From Candidatus Komeilibacteria bacterium (GTDB taxonomy: Bacteria; Patescibacteriota; Patescibacteriia; UBA1558; S5-K13), in contig JAUVAE010000002.1 of the NCBI GenBank assembly GCA_030591905.1, positions 1-32,650 on the forward strand: DNA of 32,650 nucleotides, given 5' to 3'. Of the stretch, positions 1 through 7,764 are shown in pieces. The notes under the pieces are model-generated. The model was not told where the DNA came from and made no database searches. It was given only the letters and a program-made list of their open reading frames with translations. Within the stretch, counting starts at the first letter, position 1. Every line of letters starts with the position of its first letter. Both the position numbers and the translations under genes were made by a program.

Positions 1-1
1 T

Positions 2-748
2 ACAGAGGAAGCTTGGCGAATAACATTAACTACAGATTTAGGAAAAGTTGAAAAATGGATATCCATAGATAAGGGTATGGATTTTGTTATACCGGCTGGG
101 GAAACAAAAATTTCCATAATTGTTCGGGTAAATGTTCCTCAGAAGGCAAAATATGATAATTATAAAGGAAAAATTAGGTTAAAAGCTGTACCAGATAGAC
201 CTATAGGAGAAGGTGGAGTTTCTATTGCCTTAGGAACAGTTATAGATGTTGATTTAGATGTGAGTGAGAATAAAATTTATGATTTTAAAGTTATAAATGT
301 TAAGTTGCAGGAGATTGAAGCTGGCTATGATAGATGGTTTGGTTTTAAAAAGGGTATTATTAAATTTGTCATGAATATTGAAAATACTGGTAATGTTAAA
401 GTTGCTCCAGAAAAAGTTATCTTAGATATATATAATAGTGCTACTAATGAATTTTTAGAATCATTAGAAAATTATAATAAATTAGCCAAAGTTAAATCAT
501 TTACTACTGATAATGTTTTAGCAAAGTTTAAAACAAAATTACCAGCTGGTGGTTATAGGATTATATATAAAATTTATAAAGGAGACGAAATTGTCAGAGA
601 AGAGGATGCTCATCTTAGTATTTTACCTCCTGGTACTTTACCAAAAGAAGCAACTCCTATTTGGGTATGGATTATATTGAGTGCAGTTGTTTTAGGAATA
701 GTTTCCTTTATATTTAGAAAAAAGATTCTAAAGTTAGTAAAAAATTGA
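2..748 (+). CDS. Cell-surface protein with C-terminal membrane anchor, 5' end missing
   Basis: The frame is open from base 2, before the first internal ATG at 77, so the gene starts outside the window. The 248 residues seen are rich in beta-strand patterns, including a segment of the form IPAGETxxxxxxVxVP, which is typical of Ig-like or NEW3-like surface domains. A second beta domain follows, then a Pro-rich hinge, one hydrophobic helix (about residues 218-240 of the visible part) and a short Lys/Arg tail. This predicts an outward-facing protein held by a C-terminal membrane segment. It ends in TGA, 49 bases before a secreted dockerin-like protein, and probably belongs to the same surface cluster. 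The exact family is not recognised; DUF916/DUF3324-like architecture is a possibility. Confidence 0.7.
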   Translation, partial: TEEAWRITLTTDLGKVEKWISIDKGMDFVIPAGETKISIIVRVNVPQKAKYDNYKGKIRLKAVPDRPIGEGGVSIALGTVIDVDLDVSENKIYDFKVINVKLQEIEAGYDRWFGFKKGIIKFVMNIENTGNVKVAPEKVILDIYNSATNEFLESLENYNKLAKVKSFTTDNVLAKFKTKLPAGGYRIIYKIYKGDEIVREEDAHLSILPPGTLPKEATPIWVWIILSAVVLGIVSFIFRKKILKLVKN

Positions 749-797
749 TTAGGAAAATAAAATTAGGAAAATAAAAAGATAAAGATTTATAGAAAAT

Positions 798-1991
798 ATG
801 TTTACTAAATTGAGTAAAATTAATAAACTAATCCTAATTATTTCATTGGGGTTATTTTTGATTTATCCCAATTTTTTTATAATTGCTGATAGTGTTAATA
901 TCAGTGTAACAGTGACTATCTGTGGTAATGATATTCTAGAAACTGGAGAAGATTGTGATACTTCAAAATTAGATGGACAATCCTGTACTAGTCAAGGTTT
1001 TGATAGTGGTACTCTTACTTGTGCTACTAATTGTAATTTTGATACTTCTCAATGTATTGCAAGTAGTTGTGGAAATAATATTCAAGAAAGCGGGGAATCT
1101 TGTGATGGTTCAGACTTGGCTGGGGAGACTTGTGTTAGCCAAGGTTTTGATAGTGGTACTCTTACTTGTGATGCTAGTTGTACTTCTTTTAATACTACTC
1201 AATGTCAAACCGATGGAGGCGGAGGAGGTGGTGGCGGAGGAACTTATGTTCCACCAGCACCAGTTGAGGCGAGTGTTACTTTTTCTGGTAGAGCCTATCC
1301 TTTAAGTGAAGTTCTTATTTTAAAAGATGCTCAAATAGTGGTGACTACTATTGCTGATCAAGATGCTAATTTTTTAACTACTTTAAGTAATTTGGCATTT
1401 GGTAATTATACTTTTTCTTTATATACCGAAGATATAAATGGTCGGCGATCTTCTCCATTTACTTTTTCCATTTATGTTAGTAGTGGAGCACAAATTTCAA
1501 TCGGTAATATTTTTATATCTCCTAGTATTGACATAGATAAGAGTCAAGTTAAGCAAGGAGATAATATTGTTATCTTTGGTCAAACTACTCCTGAATCAGA
1601 AGTTACTATATTAGTTAATTCTGAAGTTCCACATTTCGCTAGTATTAGTTCCGATGATGATGGTATTTATTTACATAATTTTAATACTGCTGTTTTAGAA
1701 AGAGGAGATCATATTACTAAATCAAAAACTCATCTTGATGGTGAAGTTAGTAATTATAGCGAAGTCATTAGTTTTGTAGTGGGAGATGTAAATGTATTTA
1801 AAGAAGTTGATGATGATGGTCCTTGTGCAAAGTCAGATGTTAATAAAGATGGTAGAGTTAATTTGGTTGATTTTTCAATTTTTGCTTATTGGTATGGAAA
1901 AGCATCACCACCTGCTCATGTTGATTTAAATGATGATAACATAATCAATTTAGTAGATTTTAGTATTATGGCTTTTTGTTGGACAGGATAA
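798..1991 (+). CDS. Secreted Cys-rich repeat protein with C-terminal dockerin-like module
   Basis: The 397-residue product begins with a signal peptide (about 1-31). Two Cys-rich repeats of about 46 residues follow, each with six cysteines (42-86 and 91-136) and each containing SQGFDSGTLTC; they resemble the Myxococcus-type DUF4215 cysteine repeats. Then come a run of about nine glycines, a Pro linker and two Ig-like beta domains (about 155-330). The C-terminus holds two EF-hand-like segments, DVNKDGRVNLVDF (from 347) and DLNDDNIINLVDF (from 376). Calcium ligands lie at positions 1, 3, 5, 9 and 12 of each, which is the dockerin type I pattern. Cys343 and Cys394 flank the module and could clasp it. 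There is no membrane anchor, so the protein is probably exported and docked on the cohesin-like proteins encoded next. No strong ribosome binding site is visible. Confidence 0.82.
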   Translation: MFTKLSKINKLILIISLGLFLIYPNFFIIADSVNISVTVTICGNDILETGEDCDTSKLDGQSCTSQGFDSGTLTCATNCNFDTSQCIASSCGNNIQESGESCDGSDLAGETCVSQGFDSGTLTCDASCTSFNTTQCQTDGGGGGGGGGTYVPPAPVEASVTFSGRAYPLSEVLILKDAQIVVTTIADQDANFLTTLSNLAFGNYTFSLYTEDINGRRSSPFTFSIYVSSGAQISIGNIFISPSIDIDKSQVKQGDNIVIFGQTTPESEVTILVNSEVPHFASISSDDDGIYLHNFNTAVLERGDHITKSKTHLDGEVSNYSEVISFVVGDVNVFKEVDDDGPCAKSDVNKDGRVNLVDFSIFAYWYGKASPPAHVDLNDDNIINLVDFSIMAFCWTG

Positions 1992-2030
1992 TCTGCTATA
2001 CAGGAATTTTTAATTTCTAAATAAATTTTA

Positions 2031-2948
2031 ATGATTCAAATTCAAAAATTTAAAAATTATTTTAAGGTATTATTAGTAATTTTTTCAGTATTTTTTATAA
2101 CTGGGCCTGTTTTGGCTGCTCAAATAAATTTAATATCTGATATAGAAACTATTAATGTCGGGCAAAAATTTTGGTTAGATATAATGATTGATCCCGCAGG
2201 TGAAGATATAAATGCTTTAGAAGGAGTAGTTAATTATCCTCATGATAAATTATCTTTAGTTAATGTTAATGATGGTAATTCCATAATTAATTTATGGATA
2301 AAAAAACCGGATATAAAAAATAATCAGGCTGTATTTAGTGGAATTATTCCGGGAGGTTTTAGTGGCGTATTAAGTCCCTTTTATTCTGGAGCAGCAGCAG
2401 GCAAAGTCATTAGTCTGCAATTTTTAGTGACTAAGGGTGGTGAAATAAAAGTGGATTTGGACAATTTACAAGTATTATTAAATAATGGCTTAGGTACAGC
2501 AATTAATACTGATGTACAAGCTTTTGAAATTGTACCGACAGAAAATATAATCACCTTTTCTTCAAGAGAAGAGGTAACAGATTTTGAAGCACCAGAAGCG
2601 TTTTCTTTTCAAATCGTAAAAGATAAAAGTATTTTTGAAAATAAGTATATTCTTATATTCAATACTCAAGATAAGGGTAGTGGTATAGATCATTATGAAG
2701 TTCAAGAAGGTCAGAGAGGTTTTGTTATTGCCCAGAGTCCTTATTTATTAAAGAATCAACATTTAGATGAGCAAATTGTTGTGAAAGCAATTGATAGAGC
2801 TGGTAATGAAAGAATTAGTCGAGTTGGTCCACCTCGACATAGAACCTTTTTAGAAAAGTATGGGAGATATTGTCTAGTTTTATTAATTATTATTATGTTG
2901 TTTTTAAGTTATTTCTTAAAGAAATACATTAAAAACAATAAAGATTAA
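2031..2948 (+). CDS. Membrane-anchored cohesin-like domain protein
   Basis: This 305-residue protein has a signal peptide (1-30, ending VLA-AQ). A beta-rich domain at about 31-165 follows the cohesin pattern: a strand-forming start with NVGQKFWLDI, then VVNYPHDKLSLVNV, and a late ISLQFLVTKGG segment ahead of NNGLGT. An Ig-like domain at about 190-265 contains SGIDHYEVQ and VVKAIDRAGNE, closely matching a segment in the next gene. One hydrophobic helix near the C-terminus (about 277-297) and a Lys-rich tail anchor it in the membrane. It lies 39 bases after the dockerin-like gene. The expected role is a surface receptor for dockerin-bearing partners; the binding itself is inferred. Confidence 0.8.
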   Translation: MIQIQKFKNYFKVLLVIFSVFFITGPVLAAQINLISDIETINVGQKFWLDIMIDPAGEDINALEGVVNYPHDKLSLVNVNDGNSIINLWIKKPDIKNNQAVFSGIIPGGFSGVLSPFYSGAAAGKVISLQFLVTKGGEIKVDLDNLQVLLNNGLGTAINTDVQAFEIVPTENIITFSSREEVTDFEAPEAFSFQIVKDKSIFENKYILIFNTQDKGSGIDHYEVQEGQRGFVIAQSPYLLKNQHLDEQIVVKAIDRAGNERISRVGPPRHRTFLEKYGRYCLVLLIIIMLFLSYFLKKYIKNNKD

Positions 2949-2953
2949 AATAG

Positions 2954-2982
2954 TTCCTTTTATATCATAATTCTGTTATAAT
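2954..2982 (+). promoter_or_regulatory. Probable promoter of the 3028 gene (extended -10)
   Basis: TGTTATAAT at 2974-2982 is a full extended -10 element. The -35 position, 17 bases upstream, reads TTCCTT and is weak. The site lies 46 bases before the ATG at 3028. Confidence 0.45.
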
Positions 2983-3027
2983 TATAAAAGCATTGATAAT
3001 TGCTAACTTTGTTATTTAAAGTTTTTT

Positions 3028-4824
3028 ATGGAGGTAAAAACAAAAATAACTACTCACCAAAATTTTAAAGTGAGTAGAAATACAAAAATAAAAAAAATAA
3101 TATCTAGAATAACATTAATTTTTGGATTAGTCGTTTTAATATCGGCTTTTTTTAATATTTCCAGCGTTTTAGCAGCCAATCTTTATTTTTCTCCATCTAG
3201 TGGATCATATAATGTTGGTAATACTATTTCAGTAGGTATTTATGTATCTAGTAATGATCAAGCTATGAATGCTGGTTCGGGAATAGTTAGTTTTCCTACT
3301 GATAAATTAGAAGTTGTTTCAATATCAAAAAGTGGATCAATTGTTAGTCTTTGGATGCAAGAGCCATCATATTCAAATAGTTCCGGTACTGTAAAATTTG
3401 AAGGTATTGTTTTAACCCCAGGTTATACAGGAAGTGCTGGTAAAATGATTAGTATTACTTTTAGAGCTAAAGCTGTTGGTACAGCGACATTAAATTTTTC
3501 ATCAAGTTCAGTATTAGCTAACGATGGTTTAGGAACAAATATTTTAGGAAGTGCTAGCGGTGCTAGTTTTAATATAAACATTCGGGCAATTGTCCCACCA
3601 CCTGTAGTTCCACCTCCAACAGCAGTGTCTAAGGTTCCGGCTGGTCCTGGTATTATTTCTCTTACTCATCCAGATTCAGATTCTTGGTATGCTAATCAAG
3701 ATATAGAGCTAAAATGGTTAATCTCGGATGATATAAATGCAGTTCGTTTATTAGTTAGTCGTGAAGCAGAAGAAATACCTACAGTAAATTATATTCCACC
3801 AATAGATTCAAAGGAGATAATGGCTTTAGATGATGGTGTGTGGTATTTCCATAATCGTTTGAGAAATGCCTATGGTTGGGGTGAGACATCTCATTTCCGT
3901 TTCCAAATTGATACCCAGAATCCAAAACATTTTAAAATAACAAAATTAGAATCAGATGATCTTACTGAACCTAGGGTTAAGTTTGATTTCGATGCTCTTG
4001 ATGAAATTTCTGGTATTAGTCATTATGATATTCAGATTGATGATAATGAGGTGGAAAAATGGATAGCCAATCCAAAATATAGTTATGAAACCCCAGTACT
4101 TGGTCCAGGAGACCATAGTTTAGTTGTTAAAGCAGTAGATAAAGCTGGTAATTATTTAACTGATCTTATTGAATTTAATATTTTGCCATTAGATACTCCT
4201 ATAATTACTCAATATCCATCTGATTTACAAAGTGGAGATATTATTACAATTAGAGGATTAAGTTATCCAAATTCACAAATTAATTTATGGCTTCAGAGAG
4301 AAAATGATGATTCTAAGGTTTATACTACTATAACTAATAATTCTGGTGAATTTATTATTATCCTTGAAGAAAAATTAAGCAAAGGAATTTATAAAATATG
4401 GAATGAAGTTATTGATGAACGAGGTGCTAAGAGTATGCCTAGTGAGCAGATGAGTATTCTAGTTCGACAATCAGAATTTTGGCGAATTGGTTCTATGGCT
4501 ATTAGTATTTTAGCAATTGTTATTCCATTGATTGCTTTGGTTTTCTTATTAGTATTTATGTTATTATTTATTACTCGTAAATTAAAATCTATAAAAATTA
4601 GAGTTAACGAAGAAGCTCGGGAAGCAGAGCAAGTATTGCATAAAGAATTTAATGTTCTTAGAAGAGAAGTTAGAAAACAGATTAGGTTAGTTGAAAAGAT
4701 AAGTATTGGAAGAGGCTTGACTAGCGAAGAGGAAAAGAATATGTTGAAATTAAAGAAGGAATTAAATGCTGCTGAAAAACGTGTTGAAAAAGAGATTAGA
4801 GATATTCAAAAACAAGTGAGGTAA
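3028..4824 (+). CDS. Cohesin-like surface protein with membrane helix and cytoplasmic coiled coil
   Basis: The 598-residue protein starts with a charged head and an export signal (to about residue 50, ending SSVLA). A cohesin-like domain (about 51-185) contains YNVGNTISVGIYVSS, IVSFPTDKLEVVSI and MISITFRAKAVGTATL. A Pro-rich linker (VPPPVVPPP) leads to Ig-like domains; one contains SGISHYDIQ and VVKAVDKAGN and is related to the preceding gene. Another, about 390-480, resembles a bacterial Ig-like fold. A strong hydrophobic helix lies at about 495-525. The last ~70 residues are highly charged with heptad character and should form a cytoplasmic coiled coil. A terminator at 4843 ends the unit. 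The two-sided architecture suggests that a surface scaffold is coupled to something inside the cell. Confidence 0.82.
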   Translation: MEVKTKITTHQNFKVSRNTKIKKIISRITLIFGLVVLISAFFNISSVLAANLYFSPSSGSYNVGNTISVGIYVSSNDQAMNAGSGIVSFPTDKLEVVSISKSGSIVSLWMQEPSYSNSSGTVKFEGIVLTPGYTGSAGKMISITFRAKAVGTATLNFSSSSVLANDGLGTNILGSASGASFNINIRAIVPPPVVPPPTAVSKVPAGPGIISLTHPDSDSWYANQDIELKWLISDDINAVRLLVSREAEEIPTVNYIPPIDSKEIMALDDGVWYFHNRLRNAYGWGETSHFRFQIDTQNPKHFKITKLESDDLTEPRVKFDFDALDEISGISHYDIQIDDNEVEKWIANPKYSYETPVLGPGDHSLVVKAVDKAGNYLTDLIEFNILPLDTPIITQYPSDLQSGDIITIRGLSYPNSQINLWLQRENDDSKVYTTITNNSGEFIIILEEKLSKGIYKIWNEVIDERGAKSMPSEQMSILVRQSEFWRIGSMAISILAIVIPLIALVFLLVFMLLFITRKLKSIKIRVNEEAREAEQVLHKEFNVLRREVRKQIRLVEKISIGRGLTSEEEKNMLKLKKELNAAEKRVEKEIRDIQKQVR

Positions 4825-4842
4825 GAATTTATTATAAATTTT

Positions 4843-4875
4843 AGAATACTCATTTAATTGTGAGTATTCTTTTAT
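4843..4875 (+). terminator. Rho-independent terminator after the surface gene cluster
   Basis: A perfect 10-bp stem (AGAATACTCA at 4843-4852 with TGAGTATTCT at 4861-4870) has an 8-base loop and is followed by TTTATTTTT. Confidence 0.85.
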
Positions 4876-4881
4876 TTTTCT

Positions 4882-4908
4882 TGTCATTCTGAACTTGTTT
4901 CAGAATCT
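4882..4908. repeat. Short inverted element of the GTCATTCTGA type
   Basis: ATTCTGAA and TTTCAGAAT pair across a 4-base loop. The left part (TTGTCATTCTGA) matches the outer arm of the larger inverted element at 26373-26460, so this looks like a half or solo copy of that family. Confidence 0.5.
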
Positions 4909-4924
4909 GGAATTTATTACATTT

Positions 4925-5010
4925 TGGGTCCCCTCCCTGCCTGCTGGCAGGCAGCCTCAGCCTCGCCCCGTATAAAGCAAAGCTTTTGTACGGGGTAGAG
5001 AGGGGAGACA
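4925..5010. repeat. Composite GC-rich palindromes, one nested in another
   Basis: CTGCCTGC-TG-GCAGGCAG at 4937-4954 is an 8-bp hairpin of the CCTGCC family scattered through this window. It lies in the left arm of a second palindrome, in which CCCCGTA (4966-4972) pairs with TACGGGG (4989-4995) and CCCTCC pairs with the later GAGAGGGGAG. It belongs to the 619-base gene-free stretch 4825-5443. Confidence 0.6.
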
Positions 5011-5069
5011 GGGGTGGTGGTGTTGATTTTTTAAACAAAGATATTATTATTTTAATAATGTTTCATTCT

Positions 5070-5308
5070 GTTGATAGCAAATTGATGATGATTTTTTATT
5101 GTTTGGTGATAACTTTTCTTTTACCACCCCTTTTTAGAAAAGTGGTGGTTCCGCAAAATCGCGCCTATACAAAAATTTAGATAATTTTTCATTTAGACAA
5201 ATAAATTTCTTTAATCGTCATGTTTATTCCTCATAGAAATTCTGTTTGTCTTAATTCAAATTCTAACTAAATATTTTGTAATGGCGCATAAAATGCAAAT
5301 TAAATACA
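5070..5308. repeat. Structured ~235 bp repeat, copy A
   Basis: From GTTGATAGCA (5070) to about 5308 this region aligns almost without gaps to 31611-31840 at roughly 70 percent identity (judged by eye). Shared words include GATAACTTTTCTTT and ACAAAAATTTAGA. It holds a hairpin with arms ACCACC and GGTGGT (5123-5149) and a second stem, AGACAAA/TTTGTCT with AATTTC/GAAATT (about 5194-5251). Both stems are kept in the other copy with changed bases. No gene of known family overlaps it. Function is unknown; it could be a structured RNA or a palindromic mobile remnant. Confidence 0.65.
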
Positions 5309-5374
5309 AAGTCGATAAAATAATAGAAACTGTTTCATAAATAGAGTGATAATTCATTTTATGTCACTCTGAGG

Positions 5375-5403
5375 GTGATTTTTTCGTTTATTTTTGCTAT
5401 TAT
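5375..5403 (+). promoter_or_regulatory. Probable promoter of the DUF1653 gene
   Basis: TGCTATTAT (5395-5403) is an extended -10 identical to the one in front of the 13556 gene. The -35 position, 17 bases upstream, is GTGATT (weak). The ATG follows at 5444. Confidence 0.45.
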
Positions 5404-5443
5404 ATAATAGACTTGTTGAATAATAATAAATAGTAGATAAATT

Positions 5444-5665
5444 ATGAGTAAATTGAAATTGGGTAAGTATCAGCATTTTAAAGGTGGTTTTTATGAAGTT
5501 TTAGGTCTAGCTAAGGATAGTGAAACTTTAGCAGAATATGTAGTGTATGTTGCAGTTGAGGATAAAGAATCTATATGGATTAGACCCCAGCAAATGTTTT
5601 TAGAAAATGTTATTATAGAGGGGAAAAAAGTTCCCCGTTTTAAATTTATTCACCCTATTAAATAA
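5444..5665 (+). CDS. DUF1653 domain protein
   Basis: The 73-residue protein is essentially one DUF1653 domain. It has the family landmarks YQHFKGGFYEVLGLAKDSET, then VVYVAVEDKESIWIRP, MFLENV and KVPRF at the expected spacing and length. The family forms a small SH3-like beta barrel of unknown biochemical role. It is a single gene behind its own promoter, 56 bases ahead of the S41 protease. The last codons and the downstream bases (5647-5674) recur exactly at 11485-11512 in front of rpoD. Confidence 0.9.
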   Translation: MSKLKLGKYQHFKGGFYEVLGLAKDSETLAEYVVYVAVEDKESIWIRPQQMFLENVIIEGKKVPRFKFIHPIK

Positions 5666-5674
5666 TTTTAAATT
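5647..5674. repeat. 28-base direct repeat, first copy (end of DUF1653 gene)
   Basis: These 28 bases, starting TATTCACCCTATTAAATAAT and including the DUF1653 stop codon, occur identically at 11485-11512. Confidence 0.8.
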
Positions 5675-5682
5675 TTATTTAT

Positions 5683-5715
5683 AATACCTAATACATAATA
5701 CCTAATACATAATAC
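5683..5715. repeat. Short tandem repeat, 14-base unit
   Basis: AATACCTAATACAT occurs twice in tandem (5683-5696 and 5697-5710), followed by a partial AATAC. It lies in the spacer before the S41 protease gene. Confidence 0.85.
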
Positions 5716-5721
5716 AATCAT

Positions 5722-7302
5722 ATGCATATGAAAAGAAGATTAGTATCAATAATTTTAATAATAATTTTTATTTTAGGCATTGGATTTAACAATGCTCAGG
5801 CTAGTGAATTAGCTAATCGATTAAAAGGAAGATTATTACTCCAAGTAGAGAGTAGGGGAGAGATATGGTATGTAAATCCTGTTGATAATGCCAGATATGA
5901 GATTACTATTTTAAATTCTTTACCTATATTTAGAAAGTTTGCCTTGGGTATCAGCACGGAAGATTTAAATAAAATTCCTTTAATTCATCAAAGCATATCA
6001 AGAAGTTTTGGTTTAAATTTAAAAGGAAAACTTTTATTAGATGTTGAGAGTAGGGGTAGAATTTGGTATGTAGATTTTGATGGTTTTAGACACGAAGTTA
6101 GGCAAGATAATTTGTTAAATATTTTTCAGAAATTATCTTTAGGTATCTCAAATAAAGATTTAAATCAGATTCCAATTGGAGTTATAGAGAGCAGTGAAGT
6201 TAAAGAGAGTATTAATTTTGAGATTCAAGATTTAAGTGTAGAGTCCTTGATAAATGATTCTAGTTTTCAATCGTTTTGGGAATTATGGAATTTGATTAAA
6301 CAAAAATATGTTAGTTCAGGTCTAGATGATGCAGATCTCTTAGAAGGAGCTAAAAGGGGTTTAGTAGAGTCTTTGGGCGATGATTATTCTATTTTTATGG
6401 ACAGAGAGGAATCTAGTGAGTTTTTGGATGATCTTAGTGGACAATTTGAGGGTATTGGAGCTGAAGTTTCTATTAAAAATGGAGAATTAATCGTAGTTGC
6501 TCCTTTACCGGACATGCCAGCTGAAAAAGCTGGTATTTTAGCTGGAGATATTATTCTAGAGATAGATGAAAAGAGTAGTTTAGGAATGACTTTAAATAAA
6601 GCAGTAAGTTTAATAAAAGGGGAAAAGGGAACTCCAGTAATTTTAAAGGTTAAACATAAAAATGAAACAGAAGAAGATATTACAGTTATTAGGGGTTTAG
6701 TAACTTATGCTAGTTTAACTTATGAAATTAAGGAGAATAACATAGGTTATATTCGGATGATTCGTTTTAATATTGATGCTTCTTCCATATTTAAAGAAGC
6801 CGCAGATTATTTTTTAGAAAATGATGTTTCCGGAATAATTTTAGATTTAAGAAATAATCCTGGAGGTTATATGAGTGCGGCTATAGATTTAGCAGGTTAT
6901 TGGGTTGGCCCAGAAAATATAGTAACCGAGAAATATAAAGATGAATTCAAGATTGAAGAACATATTTCTAAACAAGAAGCTGTATTAGGAAGTATTCGAA
7001 CAATGGTTTTAGTTAATGGAGGTTCAGCTTCAGCTTCAGAGATTGTAGCTGGAGCCTTACAAGATTATGGTTCAGTAACTATTATTGGTGAAAAAACCTT
7101 TGGTAAAGGTTCTGTTCAAGAATTAAGATCTTTATCAGACGGTTCTTATATTAAATTAACAATCGCTAAATGGTATACTCCTAATGGACATTCTATTGAT
7201 GGTGAAGGTATTCTTCCAGATATTTTAATTGAAAATATTTTAGAAGATTATAATAATGGGATTGATACTCAATTAAACAGAGCTTTGGAATTATTGAAAT
7301 AA
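5722..7302 (+). CDS. S41 family C-terminal processing protease (CtpA-like) with N-terminal repeats
   Basis: The 526-residue protein has a signal peptide (about 1-27, ending NAQA). Two related repeats follow (about 35-80 and 98-145), each with LKGxLLLxVESRGxIWYV and later LGIS.DLNxIP. A PDZ domain (about 235-325) contains FEGIGAEVS and KAGILAGDIILEID. The S41 core follows, with LDLRNNPGGY, the serine nucleophile in NGGSASASE (about 435-439) and the general-base lysine in FGKGSVQE (about 462), so it should be active outside the membrane. The family trims C-termini of exported proteins. An alternative start two codons later (5728) is equally possible. The gene after it begins 18 bases downstream. 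The N-terminal repeats are seen in surface proteins of related bacteria and may bind the envelope (inference). Confidence 0.93.
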   Translation: MHMKRRLVSIILIIIFILGIGFNNAQASELANRLKGRLLLQVESRGEIWYVNPVDNARYEITILNSLPIFRKFALGISTEDLNKIPLIHQSISRSFGLNLKGKLLLDVESRGRIWYVDFDGFRHEVRQDNLLNIFQKLSLGISNKDLNQIPIGVIESSEVKESINFEIQDLSVESLINDSSFQSFWELWNLIKQKYVSSGLDDADLLEGAKRGLVESLGDDYSIFMDREESSEFLDDLSGQFEGIGAEVSIKNGELIVVAPLPDMPAEKAGILAGDIILEIDEKSSLGMTLNKAVSLIKGEKGTPVILKVKHKNETEEDITVIRGLVTYASLTYEIKENNIGYIRMIRFNIDASSIFKEAADYFLENDVSGIILDLRNNPGGYMSAAIDLAGYWVGPENIVTEKYKDEFKIEEHISKQEAVLGSIRTMVLVNGGSASASEIVAGALQDYGSVTIIGEKTFGKGSVQELRSLSDGSYIKLTIAKWYTPNGHSIDGEGILPDILIENILEDYNNGIDTQLNRALELLK

Positions 7303-7320
7303 TTTTTAGATAAAAATAAT

Positions 7321-7764
7321 ATGAAAATAACAATTTGTGGAAGTATAGCTTTCTATGATCAGATGCAAGAAATAGCCAGTAAATTAAAATTATTAGGCCA
7401 TCAGGTTGATTTACCACCCATTGAAGTTGAAGGTGAAACAGGGGAAATGATTTCGGTGAAGGAATATTATCAGATTAGAAAAAACGCTAAAGCTGATGAA
7501 AAATGGGTTTGGGATAAAAAAGGGAAGGCCATTAGAAGTCATTTTAATAAAATAGAATGGGCGGATTTTGTTTTAATAACTAATTATACTAAAAATGATA
7601 TAGAAAATTATATCGGGGCTAATACATTTTTAGAGATGGGTTTAGCTTTTTACTTAAAGAAAAAAGTATTTTTATTAAATAATATTCCAGAAATATCTTT
7701 CAAAGAAGAGATTTTAGGTATGAAGCCTATTATAATTAATAATGATTTAAGCAAAATATGCTGA
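7321..7764 (+). CDS. Nucleoside 2-deoxyribosyltransferase-like protein
   Basis: This 147-residue protein begins MKITICGSIAFYDQM and has a Rossmann-like layout. A mid-protein WADFVLITNY strand is followed by IGANTFLEMGLAFYLKKKVFLLNN. This matches the pattern of the 2-deoxyribosyltransferase fold, where the Glu of an E-x-G-x-A motif is catalytic. The family exchanges bases on deoxynucleosides or removes them. The catalytic set cannot be fully confirmed by eye, so only the fold is claimed. The gene is spaced 18 bases from the protease, and its last 7 bases overlap the next gene (ATGCTGA), indicating translational coupling with the AlkD-like DNA repair protein. Confidence 0.6.
   Translation: MKITICGSIAFYDQMQEIASKLKLLGHQVDLPPIEVEGETGEMISVKEYYQIRKNAKADEKWVWDKKGKAIRSHFNKIEWADFVLITNYTKNDIENYIGANTFLEMGLAFYLKKKVFLLNNIPEISFKEEILGMKPIIINNDLSKIC

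Noticed and set aside
973..1305. Open frame rich in Val/Leu overlapping the Cys-rich gene in another phase
   Set aside because: It is a shadow of the repeated Cys-rich coding sequence; the 798 frame has a signal peptide and recognised domains.
4850..5180. Short open frames on both strands in the repeat-rich gap
   Set aside because: They run through palindromes and carry no family motif, signal peptide or ribosome binding site.
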